Source of the DNA: Oceanobacter antarcticus
GTDB lineage: Bacteria; Pseudomonadota; Gammaproteobacteria; Pseudomonadales; Oceanobacteraceae
Assembly: GCF_044962685.1 (NCBI RefSeq)
Contig: NZ_JBBKTX010000017.1
Coordinates: forward strand, 51,546 to 115,545
Direction of reading: 5' to 3'
Length of the DNA stretch: 64,000 bases
Shown: piece after piece, positions 44,067 through 52,541 of the stretch
How positions within the stretch are numbered: the first letter of the stretch is position 1
How the letters are laid out: each line of letters opens with the position of its first letter
Notes under the pieces: model-generated
What the model was told of the DNA's origin: nothing
Databases searched by the model: none
What the model saw: only the letters and a program-made list of their open reading frames with translations
Translations under genes and position numbers: made by a program

Positions 44067-45959
44067 ATGGGTGTGTTCAAACATTGGGTAGTGGCTGTCT
44101 TGTTATCACTGAGCTTTACCGTCAGTGCTCAGGAGAGCTGGCAGATCAATCTGAAAGAAGCCGATATCGGCGCCTTTATCAGCCAGGTGGCGGATATTAC
44201 CGGAAAAAGCTTTGTGGTCGATCCGCGTGTCAAGGGCAAGGTTAATGTCCTGACCAGTGAGGCGATGGATTCCAGCGGCGTGTATGAGCTGTTTCTGTCG
44301 GTGTTGCAGGTGCACGGTTATGCCGCCGTACCAGCCGGAGATGTGGTGCTGATTGTCCAACAGAACGAGGTGAAACAGGTTGGTCGTGACCTGAACACCC
44401 AATCGGCCAATGACAGCCAGGAAATGCTTACCAAGGTAATCATGATCAAGAATACACCGGCGCTGGATCTGGTGCCTATTTTGCGCCCGTTGGTGGCCAA
44501 ATACGGCCATCTGGCCGGGGTCAAATCCGCCAACGCGCTGATCATTTCAGATCATGCCATGAATATTCAGCGCATCGAGCAGATTATCGATCGCCTCGAT
44601 AAGTCCGGCAGTGAAGAACTGGAAGTGGTGCAACTCAAAGAAGCCTGGGTCGGCAATGTCGTTACCATGTTACAAAGCCTGGACCCCTCCAAGGTTTCCC
44701 AGGGTAATGGCGATAATAACAATACCGCTGGCAGCATTCGGGTGGTGGCCGACGAGCGCAGCAATCGGCTGATTATCAAGGGCGAAAAAACGGCTCGCGA
44801 ACGTATTCGCCATCTGATCGAGCAGCTTGACCAGCCATCCTATTTCAGCGGCAGTGCCCAGGTGATTCGGCTGCAGTACGCCGATGCCACCAAGCTGGCG
44901 GATCTGCTCAAAAACCTGATGGGTGAAGTGAGCAGTAACGACAAGGATGCCCAGCAAGTGAAGGGTTCTGTCGGTATCCACGCCGATGAAGAACTGAACG
45001 CCCTGGTAGTGCGTGCCGAGCCGTCATTGATGAAAGAGATTCAGGAACTGGTCGCGTCACTGGATGTACGCCGTGCCCAGGTGTTGATTGAATCGGCGAT
45101 TGTTGAAGTGACGGGTGATGTGAACGATGCACTGGGCGTGCAATGGGTTTCTGGTGATCTGGACAACCCGGTATCCATGACCAATTTCAGCGACGCCGGG
45201 CCGTCGCTCAGTACCATCGCCACCAGTGTTGCGTCCGGGTCGTATGCCAGTGCCATTGGCAGTGGCCTGACGGTTGGTGGTTACAGTGAGAATAACGGTG
45301 TGCTGGACTTCGGCGTGATCTTGCAGGCATTGCAGAGTGACAGTAATACCAACTTGCTGTCGACCCCCAGCATCATGACCATGGACAACCAGGAAGCGGA
45401 AATCATTGTCGGCCAGAACGTGCCGTTTATTACTGGCTCGACGTCGTCGTCGACCAATTCCAATCCTTTCACCACCATCACCCGTGAAGATGTTGGTGTG
45501 ACGCTGAAAGTGAAGCCACACATTCATGACGGCACGGATATTCGTCTGGAAGTGGAAGCTACGGCAGAATCCGTATCGGCCACCTCGGTGTCGGGCAGTG
45601 CGGATCTGATTACTAACAAACGATCGATCAAAACCATGATTCTGACTGGTAATCAGGAAACCATCGTCCTGGGCGGCCTGATTCGTGATGACGTGATCGA
45701 GAGTGAAAGCAAGGTGCCTTGGCTGGGGGATATTCCGGTGCTGGGCTGGTTGTTCCGCTCATCCAGTAGCGAACATGTCAAAAGTAATCTGATGGTGTTT
45801 TTACGTCCGACCATTGTTAATAACGCTGAGACCTCCCGTGATCTGACCCGTGAAAAATACAACGGTATCTGGGAATTTGATGTATCGGATCAGCTCGGTG
45901 CAGACAGTATTGATGCGTCGCTTGATCGACTGTTTAGTGGTCGTCCAACCAATCGTTAA
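44067..45959 (+). CDS. gspD: type II secretion secretin
   Basis: 630-residue outer-membrane pore subunit. Signal peptide to about residue 21, N0 domain (INLKEADIGAFISQVADITGKSFVVDP), N1-N3 repeats, then the secretin core (VLIESAIVEVTGDVNDALGVQW, LLSTPSIMTMDNQEAEIIVGQNVPF, the VPWLGDIPVLGWLFR signature) and a short S-domain tail. It forms the exit channel for folded exoproteins, possibly including the lipase encoded at 57.8 kb. Its TAA stop overlaps the convergent maf stop, so gspE-M are not downstream here and must be elsewhere. Confidence 0.97.
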   Translation: MGVFKHWVVAVLLSLSFTVSAQESWQINLKEADIGAFISQVADITGKSFVVDPRVKGKVNVLTSEAMDSSGVYELFLSVLQVHGYAAVPAGDVVLIVQQNEVKQVGRDLNTQSANDSQEMLTKVIMIKNTPALDLVPILRPLVAKYGHLAGVKSANALIISDHAMNIQRIEQIIDRLDKSGSEELEVVQLKEAWVGNVVTMLQSLDPSKVSQGNGDNNNTAGSIRVVADERSNRLIIKGEKTARERIRHLIEQLDQPSYFSGSAQVIRLQYADATKLADLLKNLMGEVSSNDKDAQQVKGSVGIHADEELNALVVRAEPSLMKEIQELVASLDVRRAQVLIESAIVEVTGDVNDALGVQWVSGDLDNPVSMTNFSDAGPSLSTIATSVASGSYASAIGSGLTVGGYSENNGVLDFGVILQALQSDSNTNLLSTPSIMTMDNQEAEIIVGQNVPFITGSTSSSTNSNPFTTITREDVGVTLKVKPHIHDGTDIRLEVEATAESVSATSVSGSADLITNKRSIKTMILTGNQETIVLGGLIRDDVIESESKVPWLGDIPVLGWLFRSSSSEHVKSNLMVFLRPTIVNNAETSRDLTREKYNGIWEFDVSDQLGADSIDASLDRLFSGRPTNR

Positions 45960-46561
45960 TGGGTTTGCTCACGCGGCGCGGAGGCTGCCAACTGCAGCGG
46001 GTTCAGTCCTGCTGCTCTCATTAAGTCGCATACGCGGATTAATGGCAGCCCAATCAGGCTATTGATGTCCCGCCCATGCAAGGCTTCAAATAAATGGATG
46101 CCGAGGCCTTCGACCTTGAAGCTGCCAGCACAATCGTAGGGTTGCTCCAGTCTCAGGTAATCTTCAATTTCATTGGCTGACAGAGCCCGAAATTGCACAT
46201 CAAAGTGCTCAACGGCACTGCTTGTTTTACCTTGATGCCAAAGTGCAATACCGGTCGAAAAACGAATGGTCTTCCCGGCGCTGGCCAGCAGTTGCTGGCG
46301 GGCGTTGTCATGGTTTTCCGGTTTGCTGACTACCGCGCCATTCAGTGAACAGGCCTGATCGCTGCCGATAATCCAGTGCTGCGGGTATTGCGCCGCCATG
46401 ACTTGGGCTTTTTGTTCCGCCAGACGCTGGACATAGGCATCGATGGTTTCATCGACGTATGGGGTTTCATCAATATCTGGACTGGCCCATTCGAATGGAA
46501 TACCCAACTGTGCCAGTTGCTGGCGACGATAGCGAGATGATGAGGCGAGTAACAGTTGCAT
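45956..46561 (-). CDS. yceF: Maf-family nucleotide pyrophosphatase, YceF (m7GTP) type
   Basis: 201 residues. LLLASSSRYRRQQL phosphate-binding start, DIDETPY, IIGSDQACSLNGAVVSKP with the catalytic Asp, and CAGSFKVEGLGIHLF as in YceF, rather than the dTTP/UTP-type subgroup. Such enzymes remove modified nucleotides (m7GTP) from the pool. Start set at the ATG at 46561, where family similarity begins. Convergent with gspD, the stops sharing bases. Confidence 0.93.
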   Translation of the reverse strand: MQLLLASSSRYRRQQLAQLGIPFEWASPDIDETPYVDETIDAYVQRLAEQKAQVMAAQYPQHWIIGSDQACSLNGAVVSKPENHDNARQQLLASAGKTIRFSTGIALWHQGKTSSAVEHFDVQFRALSANEIEDYLRLEQPYDCAGSFKVEGLGIHLFEALHGRDINSLIGLPLIRVCDLMRAAGLNPLQLAASAPREQTH

Positions 46562-46643
46562 TGAGACTCCTGTAGCGTAGCCGCCACTGGGCTGAAAAAG
46601 GTAAGGAAGAAAAGGCGGCCAGTTAATAAAAAAACAAGCCAAC

Positions 46644-46671
46644 AAAAAAGGGAGCCGAGGCTCCCTTTTTT
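46644..46671. terminator. bidirectional rho-independent terminator after sodB
   Basis: A-tract, GGGAGCC-GA-GGCTCCC (46650-46665), T-tract of six. Works for sodB on the minus strand; its position upstream of maf separates the two units. Confidence 0.85.
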
Positions 46672-46684
46672 ATCAATGCAGTGA

Positions 46685-47269
46685 TCAGGCAGCGAAGTTA
46701 GCGTTCGCAAATTCCCAGTTCACCAATGCCCAGAAACCTTTCAGGTAATCCGGACGTACGTTGCGATAGTCGATGTAGTAGGCGTGTTCCCACAGGTCAA
46801 CGGTCAGCAGCGGCGTCAGACCTTCTTCAGTGATCGGGGTAGCAGCGTTGGACGTGTTGACGATATCCAGTGTGCCGTCTGCCTTTTTCACCAGCCAGGT
46901 CCAGCTGGAACCGAAGTTGTTCACCGCCATATCGTTGAATTTGGTCTGGAATTCCTCGAATGAACCAAACGCAGCGTTGATGGCGTCGGCGATAGCGCCA
47001 GTCGGTGCACCACCGGCATTCGGTGCCAGACTGTTCCAGTAGAAGGTGTGGTTCCAGATTTGGGCTGCGTTGTTGAATACGCCGCCAGAAGAAGTCTTGA
47101 TGATTTCTTCCAGAGTCTTGCCTTCAAATTCAGTACCACCAATCAAACCATTCAGTTTGGTGACGTAGGTGTTGTGGTGCTTACCGTAGTGGAAATCGAG
47201 GGTTTCTGCAGAGATGTGAGGTTCCAGTGCAGTTTTTTCGTATGGCAGAGCGGGAAGTTCGAAGGCCAT
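46685..47269 (-). CDS. sodB: iron superoxide dismutase
   Basis: 194 residues, full length. Metal ligands: His in HYGKHHNTYV (about 27), His in IWNHTFYWNSL (about 74), and Asp and His in DLWEHAYYIDY (about 157/161). AAQIWNHTFYW and FGSSWTWLV favour the iron type. Cytoplasmic defence against superoxide. Ends at a strong terminator. The 300 bases upstream (47270-47569) hold no gene; a TATACT -10-like box near 47522 serves the divergent gene. Confidence 0.96.
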   Translation of the reverse strand: MAFELPALPYEKTALEPHISAETLDFHYGKHHNTYVTKLNGLIGGTEFEGKTLEEIIKTSSGGVFNNAAQIWNHTFYWNSLAPNAGGAPTGAIADAINAAFGSFEEFQTKFNDMAVNNFGSSWTWLVKKADGTLDIVNTSNAATPITEEGLTPLLTVDLWEHAYYIDYRNVRPDYLKGFWALVNWEFANANFAA

Positions 47270-47569
47270 GAGCGTTCTCCATTATCAGGCTAGGTGGTTG
47301 CATTCAGGGGTGTAGATGGGGCTTTATAAAAATAATTCAACGGCTCCATCCCGCCTTCCGAAGTCGCAGCATGATAACACCGGAGCGGCCGGAGCGGCTA
47401 TGTGTTGCTAATAGTGAATCACTATTATGGAAAGGATGAATTCTGGCTCTACAGGTGTGTCTGATACTCTGGTCAGGCATGAAAATTCCCGGCTGCGGTC
47501 GGTATTTCAGCGTTAATGTTTGTATACTGCGGGCCGTTTATCTCCTGATCGCCAGTTCCGGAAATCCTA

Positions 47570-48346
47570 ATGGACAACGTTAAAGAACCGCTTATACCCG
47601 ACATCAAACCCTCGAAAGACGATATTGAAATGCGTCAGCGGCAAAATAAATCGCGGCGTTCACCGGCGGCAGCCGGGTCTGCCAACACAACAGGCAAGTC
47701 CGCTGGGGCCGGGCTGGTGGCTGTGGCACTGTTGCTGGCTCTGCTTGGTCTCGCCGCCGCCGGGTATCTTTATACCCTGGTGCAGACGATGCAGACCGAG
47801 CTGCTGGCGGCCAGACAGACCCTTCAGCAGCAGTCGGTTAATCTGCAACAACTAAATGAGCGTTTGTCGGTTACTGGCGAAAACGCCAGTTTGTCACTCG
47901 ATGCGCTCAAGGTGCTGCTGAAAGAACATGATTCTGAAATTCGCAAGCTGTGGGATGTTGCCAATAAGCGTAACAAGGGCATGATCGCCAGTAATGAAAA
48001 AGCCATAGCGAGCAATGTGGCGACTGTCAAAAGACTCAAGTCCGAGGCCGACAAGCTACAGGCCAGTCTGACCACGCAGCAAGCGACGCTGGAGCAGCAG
48101 CAGCTGGCCAGCAGCGCGCTGTCGGAGCGAGTATCTTCCGCCGAAGCGGCACTGCTGTCCTTGCCGGAATCCGAGTTGCGTATTGCCCAGAACAGCGAGG
48201 CGGTACAAATGACGGGGCGTAGCGTCGCCATCCTGAAAGAATCCCTGGCCAATCGTCAGCAAGAGATTGAGACCTTACGCAAGCAGCTGCGTCAGGTGGA
48301 GTCGCGTATCACCACACTGCACACTCCGGCCGCGACCAAACCCTGA
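47570..48346 (+). CDS. coiled-coil membrane-anchored protein, unknown
   Basis: 258 residues: a basic, disordered start, one membrane helix near 47-70 (GAGLVAVALLLALLGLAAAGYLYTLV), and then almost entirely coiled coil (long Gln/Leu/Glu heptads, about 72-245). Orientation is probably N-in with a periplasmic coiled coil. I do not recognise a named family; its conserved position before a class I fumarase may be incidental. It may be a cell-envelope scaffold, but nothing in the sequence proves it. Confidence 0.7.
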   Translation: MDNVKEPLIPDIKPSKDDIEMRQRQNKSRRSPAAAGSANTTGKSAGAGLVAVALLLALLGLAAAGYLYTLVQTMQTELLAARQTLQQQSVNLQQLNERLSVTGENASLSLDALKVLLKEHDSEIRKLWDVANKRNKGMIASNEKAIASNVATVKRLKSEADKLQASLTTQQATLEQQQLASSALSERVSSAEAALLSLPESELRIAQNSEAVQMTGRSVAILKESLANRQQEIETLRKQLRQVESRITTLHTPAATKP

Positions 48347-48510
48347 CATTTGACTAAAGGCGCCTGTCGATCGCATTTGAGCCGCTTGTTCCTTCGGGTA
48401 CAATCGGCCACCGTTCGCGCCAGCATCGGTCTGGCGCATATCACTGCTGAGTGTTTTGTCGCAAGACGGAGCCAGGGCACCCGAGAGAGAGCACAGAGAG
48501 AGAACTCGCC

Positions 48511-50022
48511 ATGACAGTGATCAAGCAAGAAGACCTGATCCAAAGCGTCGCTGATGCGCTGCAGTACATTTCCTACTACCACCCCAAAGACTTTATCGAC
48601 GCCGTTCACGCAGCGTACGAGCGTGAAGAGTCCAAGGCCGCCAAAGACGCCATGGCGCAGATTCTGATCAACTCTCGTATGTGTGCCATGGGCAAACGTC
48701 CGATCTGTCAGGATACTGGTATCGTTACCGTTTTTCTGACCATTGGTATGGATGTCAAATTTGAAAGCGACATGTCGGTCGAAGACATGTGTAACGAAGG
48801 GGTTCGTCGTGCTTACCTGAACCCGGACAACGTCTTGCGTGCTTCGGTACTGGCGGATCCGGACGGCAAGCGGGTCAACACCAAGGACAACACGCCGGCG
48901 GTTATTCATATGAAACTGGTGCCGGGGAATACCGTCGACGTGCATGTCGCAGCCAAGGGTGGCGGCTCCGAAGCCAAATCCAAGTTCGCCATGCTGAACC
49001 CGTCCGACGATGTGGTTGAATGGGTACTGAAGCAGATTCCGACTATGGGGGCTGGCTGGTGTCCGCCGGGCATGTTGGGTATCGGCATTGGCGGCACGGC
49101 TGAAAAAGCCATGCAAATTGCCAAGGAATCGCTGCTGGAGCCAATCAATATCCAGGAACTGCAGGCGCGTGGTGCCAGTAATCGTGCCGAAGAACTGCGC
49201 CTGGAGTTGTTCGATAAGGTCAACAAGCTGGGCATCGGCGCTCAGGGGCTGGGTGGTCTGACCACGGTTCTGGATGTGAAAGTGGCGGATTATCCGACCC
49301 ATGCCGCCAACAAGCCGGTAGCCATTATTCCTAACTGTGCGGCAACCCGTCACACCCATTTTGTGCTGGATGGTTCCGGGGTTGCCTCGCTGCCAGTGCC
49401 AAAGCTGGAAGACTGGCCGGAAATCAGCTGGGAAGTTGGTGACAGTGTTCGCCGCGTTGACCTGAACACCGTAACGCCGGAAGACGTCAAGGATTGGAAA
49501 ACCGGTGAAACCGTACTGCTGTCTGGCAAGATGCTGACCGGCCGGGATGCCGCTCACAAACGTATGGTCGAAATGCTGGCCCGTGGTGAAGAACTGCCGG
49601 TCGATCTGAAAGGTCGCTTTATCTATTACGTTGGCCCGGTTGATCCGGTTCGCGACGAAGTAGTTGGCCCTGCTGGCCCGACCACAGCCACCCGGATGGA
49701 CAAGTTTACCCGTACTATCCTTGAACAAACCGGACTGCTGGGCATGATCGGTAAATCCGAGCGTGGCCCGATCGCGATTGAAGCCATCAAGGACAACGAA
49801 GCCGTGTACCTGATGGCCGTCGGCGGTGCGGCTTACCTGGTTTCCCAGGCGATCAAGGGTGCGGAAGTGCTGGGTTTTGCGGATCTGGGTATGGAAGCCA
49901 TCTACGAGTTTGACGTGGTGGATATGCCCGTCACCGTTGCTGTCGATACCAAAGGTGAATCGGTACACATGACCGGCCCGATCGAATGGGCGGCGCGTAT
50001 TGCCGCGAAAGAAGTGAGCTGA
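48511..50022 (+). CDS. fumA: class I (4Fe-4S) fumarate hydratase
   Basis: 503 residues. Cluster cysteines are in RPICQDTGI, GAGWCPPGM and IPNCAATRH; the C-terminal beta domain contains AGPTTATRMDKFT. Converts fumarate and malate in the TCA cycle; oxygen-sensitive, unlike FumC. ATG 48511 chosen, where similarity begins, rather than the earlier in-frame start at 48451. Ends at a strong hairpin terminator. Confidence 0.96.
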   Translation: MTVIKQEDLIQSVADALQYISYYHPKDFIDAVHAAYEREESKAAKDAMAQILINSRMCAMGKRPICQDTGIVTVFLTIGMDVKFESDMSVEDMCNEGVRRAYLNPDNVLRASVLADPDGKRVNTKDNTPAVIHMKLVPGNTVDVHVAAKGGGSEAKSKFAMLNPSDDVVEWVLKQIPTMGAGWCPPGMLGIGIGGTAEKAMQIAKESLLEPINIQELQARGASNRAEELRLELFDKVNKLGIGAQGLGGLTTVLDVKVADYPTHAANKPVAIIPNCAATRHTHFVLDGSGVASLPVPKLEDWPEISWEVGDSVRRVDLNTVTPEDVKDWKTGETVLLSGKMLTGRDAAHKRMVEMLARGEELPVDLKGRFIYYVGPVDPVRDEVVGPAGPTTATRMDKFTRTILEQTGLLGMIGKSERGPIAIEAIKDNEAVYLMAVGGAAYLVSQAIKGAEVLGFADLGMEAIYEFDVVDMPVTVAVDTKGESVHMTGPIEWAARIAAKEVS

Positions 50023-50044
50023 TCACGCTGTTCTGATTGAATAA

Positions 50045-50076
50045 CCCGGCCCTGTGTTAACAGCGCCGGGTTTTTT
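50045..50076 (+). terminator. rho-independent terminator of fumA
   Basis: CCCGGC...CTGT-GTTA-ACAG...GCCGGG stem with T-tract TTTTTT at 50071-50076. Confidence 0.88.
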
Positions 50077-50105
50077 GTTTTTTACTGCGGATACCGGAGC
50101 AACCA

Positions 50106-50430
50106 ATGACACCATCTTCACTCACTCAGGATGAAATCGTTCGTGTTTTGGCGGGGCCGCTGTCCGCCTGGGAATTGATAAGCGAAGAGAACCAATCGAT
50201 GTTACAGCGCAAGGTAAAGACCCAGAATTTCGGGCAGTCGCTGGGGTTGGCTAATCGCACAGGAGAACTGGCAGAGGAACAGAATCACCACCCCTAGTGG
50301 TGGTGGGGTAGCCTGACGATTCATATCTGAAGCCACGAGCAACGGGCCATTTCTCCCTTCTGCATCCAGTTGGCCATCTTGAGAAGATGCTCTTGTCCGA
50401 AGGTTGAGTACCCTGGAATCTGAGGTCGTT
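50106..50430 (+). pseudogene. decayed pterin-4a-carbinolamine dehydratase-like gene
   Basis: Starts MTPSSLTQDEIVRVL and reads LSAWELISEENQ, NFGQSLGLANRTGELAEEQNHHP, the first two thirds of a PCD domain including the active-site NHHP. A TAG follows at once. Past it GSLTIHI-stop-SHEQRA is still recognisable as the WG.LTI.I.SH strand region, with a TGA at the position where tryptophan is expected. Loss of a few bases near 50297-50310 plus this stop explain the break. PCDs recycle the pterin cofactor of phenylalanine hydroxylase. From 50430 to 50643 nothing is recognised except a ribosome site. Confidence 0.6.
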
Positions 50431-50643
50431 TTTGGCAACCATAGCCGGCAGATTGCACCATTGATACCTCAATAAAGCTCCAGTACAAACGCGTCATAGG
50501 AGTGTATCGACGTCAAATTCGTTATTAATAGCTGTCACAATAACGTCTTCTTTCTGACATAAAAGCTCATTCAAGTTGTCATTTTCTGCGACTAGCCTAT
50601 GCCGCACTTAGACCTCTATAAACAATCGATGAGAGAGTGCGTT

Positions 50644-52479
50644 ATGGAATTCAAGAAAAACAAACTGCTGCAGGCATTGCTGATGGCCGCTCTGGCTACT
50701 GGTCTGGCTGCTTGTGGTTCAGATGGCGACGATGGCAAAGACGGCGTTGCTGGTGCTGACGGTGACAAGGGTGATCCAGGTACTGATGGTGAAGATTTAA
50801 CAGCGGCAGATCATACGACTGCAACTTATGGTACCGAGCTGACGTTTGTGGGTGTAAGCGCTCCAGCAACTGATGCTGACAAGCGCGCTATCTTCGCTTC
50901 TTCAGCGATTGTTGGCGAAGGAACTTTTGGTGGATCCTTCAATCTGTTGGCTCGTTCTGGTACTGATTACAATGGTGTGACCTTTGGCCAATTGATCAAC
51001 GAAACCGGTACTGTTCTTCAGAGCAATGACGGTAGCATCAACGTCACCAACAGCAACGAACACACGTCACTGTTGCCTATCGGTGACAAGTTGTTCTCTG
51101 TTTCTCAAATGGAATCTACTCCTGGAGCCATGTTCCTGATGGAACTGAATCAGGATGACGATACTGGCGCTCTGTCTGTTAAAAGTATGAAGCAGATTGA
51201 TCAGTCTGGTGTGAACGGTGGTTGGGTACATTGTGCAGCTTCTGTTACTCCATGGACCACTCACCTGGCCTCTGAAGAATATGAACCGAATGCCCGTAAC
51301 CCGGATAGCGGCCAACGTAGCATGCTGTCCTACTACGAGGACGAAGCTTCCTGGAACCCGTACTTTTACGGCTGGAATATCGAAATCGAAGTCTCTGAAG
51401 ATGCATCTACCGATCTGACCAAGCATTACGCCATGGGTCGTCTGGCATTTGAGCTGGCTTATGTAATGCCAGACTCCAAAACAACTTATATGACAGATGA
51501 CGGCACCAACGTTGGCCTCTATATGTTTGTTGCGGATACCGCTGGTGATCTGACCGCTGGTACTTTGTACGCCGCCAAGTGGACACAGACTTCTGCTGAT
51601 AATGGCGGAACGGCAGACATCAGCTGGATCGACTTGGGCCACGCATCTGATGATGATGTGAAACCTTATGTTGTTGGTACTGATACACAAGAACAGCTGA
51701 CCTTCACTGACCTGTTTGACAGCGAAGATGTCACGGATGGTGCTTGCGCAACTGACGGCTTCACTTACGTGGATACTGCTAGCGGTGGCGCTGAGTGTTT
51801 GAAAGTGATCGAAGGTATGGAAACTCAGGCCTCTCGTATGGAAACCCGTCGTTATGCTGCGATAAAAGGTGCTTCCATCGAATTCAAGAAAGAAGAAGGC
51901 GTCACGTTCGATCCAACTCGTAGCAAGTTGTACGTTGGCATGTCCAGTGTTGGTAGTGGCATGAGCGATAGCAGCGGTGACATTCAGCTGGCTGAAAGCA
52001 ATGATTGTGGCATCGTCTATCAGTTGGATGTAGCAGCAGATACAGACATCGGCTCTGACTACGTTGCCAACTCTATGTACTCACTGGTAGAAGGTGTTCC
52101 TGTTTCTGAGTCAGAGCAAGTGACTGGTTTCGCAGATAACAACTCTTGTCATATTGATGGCATCGCCAACCCGGACAACGTGACGTACATGTCTGGCTAC
52201 GACAAGCTGATTATCGGTGAAGACACGGGTTCTGGTCACCAGAATGATGTGATCTGGTCTTATGAGTTTGATGATGAATCACTGACTCGTATCCAGACTA
52301 CGCCTTACGGTGCAGAAACCACGTCTCCTTACTGGTATCCGAACATCAATGGCTGGGCTTATCTGATGTCGGTTATTCAGCATCCATATGGTGAGTCTGA
52401 TCGCGATATGGACACAGGTGCTGGTGAAGACATGGCTTATACCGGTTATGTTGGTCCTTTCCCTGGTATCGCTGAGTAA
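50644..52479 (+). CDS. PhoX-like (DUF839) lipoprotein with collagen-like spacer
   Basis: 611 residues. Lipoprotein signal peptide with lipobox LAAC (Cys near 22), a Gly-Asp-rich G-x-x repeat spacer (about 23-50), and a large beta-propeller-like domain resembling DUF839/PhoX phosphatases: NEHTSLLPIGDKLF, WGGWVHC-type GGWVHCAASVTPWTTHLASEE, EGVTFDPTRSKLYVGMSS and DGIANPDNVTYM-GYDKLIIGEDTG. PhoX enzymes are calcium/iron phosphatases; whether the active-site set is complete here was not verified. Ends at a strong terminator, with a cytochrome gene 62 bp further in the same direction. Confidence 0.75.
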   Translation: MEFKKNKLLQALLMAALATGLAACGSDGDDGKDGVAGADGDKGDPGTDGEDLTAADHTTATYGTELTFVGVSAPATDADKRAIFASSAIVGEGTFGGSFNLLARSGTDYNGVTFGQLINETGTVLQSNDGSINVTNSNEHTSLLPIGDKLFSVSQMESTPGAMFLMELNQDDDTGALSVKSMKQIDQSGVNGGWVHCAASVTPWTTHLASEEYEPNARNPDSGQRSMLSYYEDEASWNPYFYGWNIEIEVSEDASTDLTKHYAMGRLAFELAYVMPDSKTTYMTDDGTNVGLYMFVADTAGDLTAGTLYAAKWTQTSADNGGTADISWIDLGHASDDDVKPYVVGTDTQEQLTFTDLFDSEDVTDGACATDGFTYVDTASGGAECLKVIEGMETQASRMETRRYAAIKGASIEFKKEEGVTFDPTRSKLYVGMSSVGSGMSDSSGDIQLAESNDCGIVYQLDVAADTDIGSDYVANSMYSLVEGVPVSESEQVTGFADNNSCHIDGIANPDNVTYMSGYDKLIIGEDTGSGHQNDVIWSYEFDDESLTRIQTTPYGAETTSPYWYPNINGWAYLMSVIQHPYGESDRDMDTGAGEDMAYTGYVGPFPGIAE

Positions 52480-52500
52480 TAATATCAGTATGAGTTTATA

Positions 52501-52524
52501 AGGGCGGGGAGACCCGCCCTTTTT
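52501..52524 (+). terminator. rho-independent terminator after the PhoX-like gene
   Basis: AGGGCGGG-GAGA-CCCGCCCT (8-bp perfect stem) followed by TTTT. It separates or attenuates transcription into the cytochrome gene 18 bp later. Confidence 0.88.
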
Positions 52525-52541
52525 CTGTTTGTGAGGTTGTT

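Noticed and set aside
48292..49968. 558-codon open frame antisense to fumA
   Set aside because: Shadow of a conserved enzyme gene; low-complexity His/Arg/Gly-rich translation typical of antisense frames.
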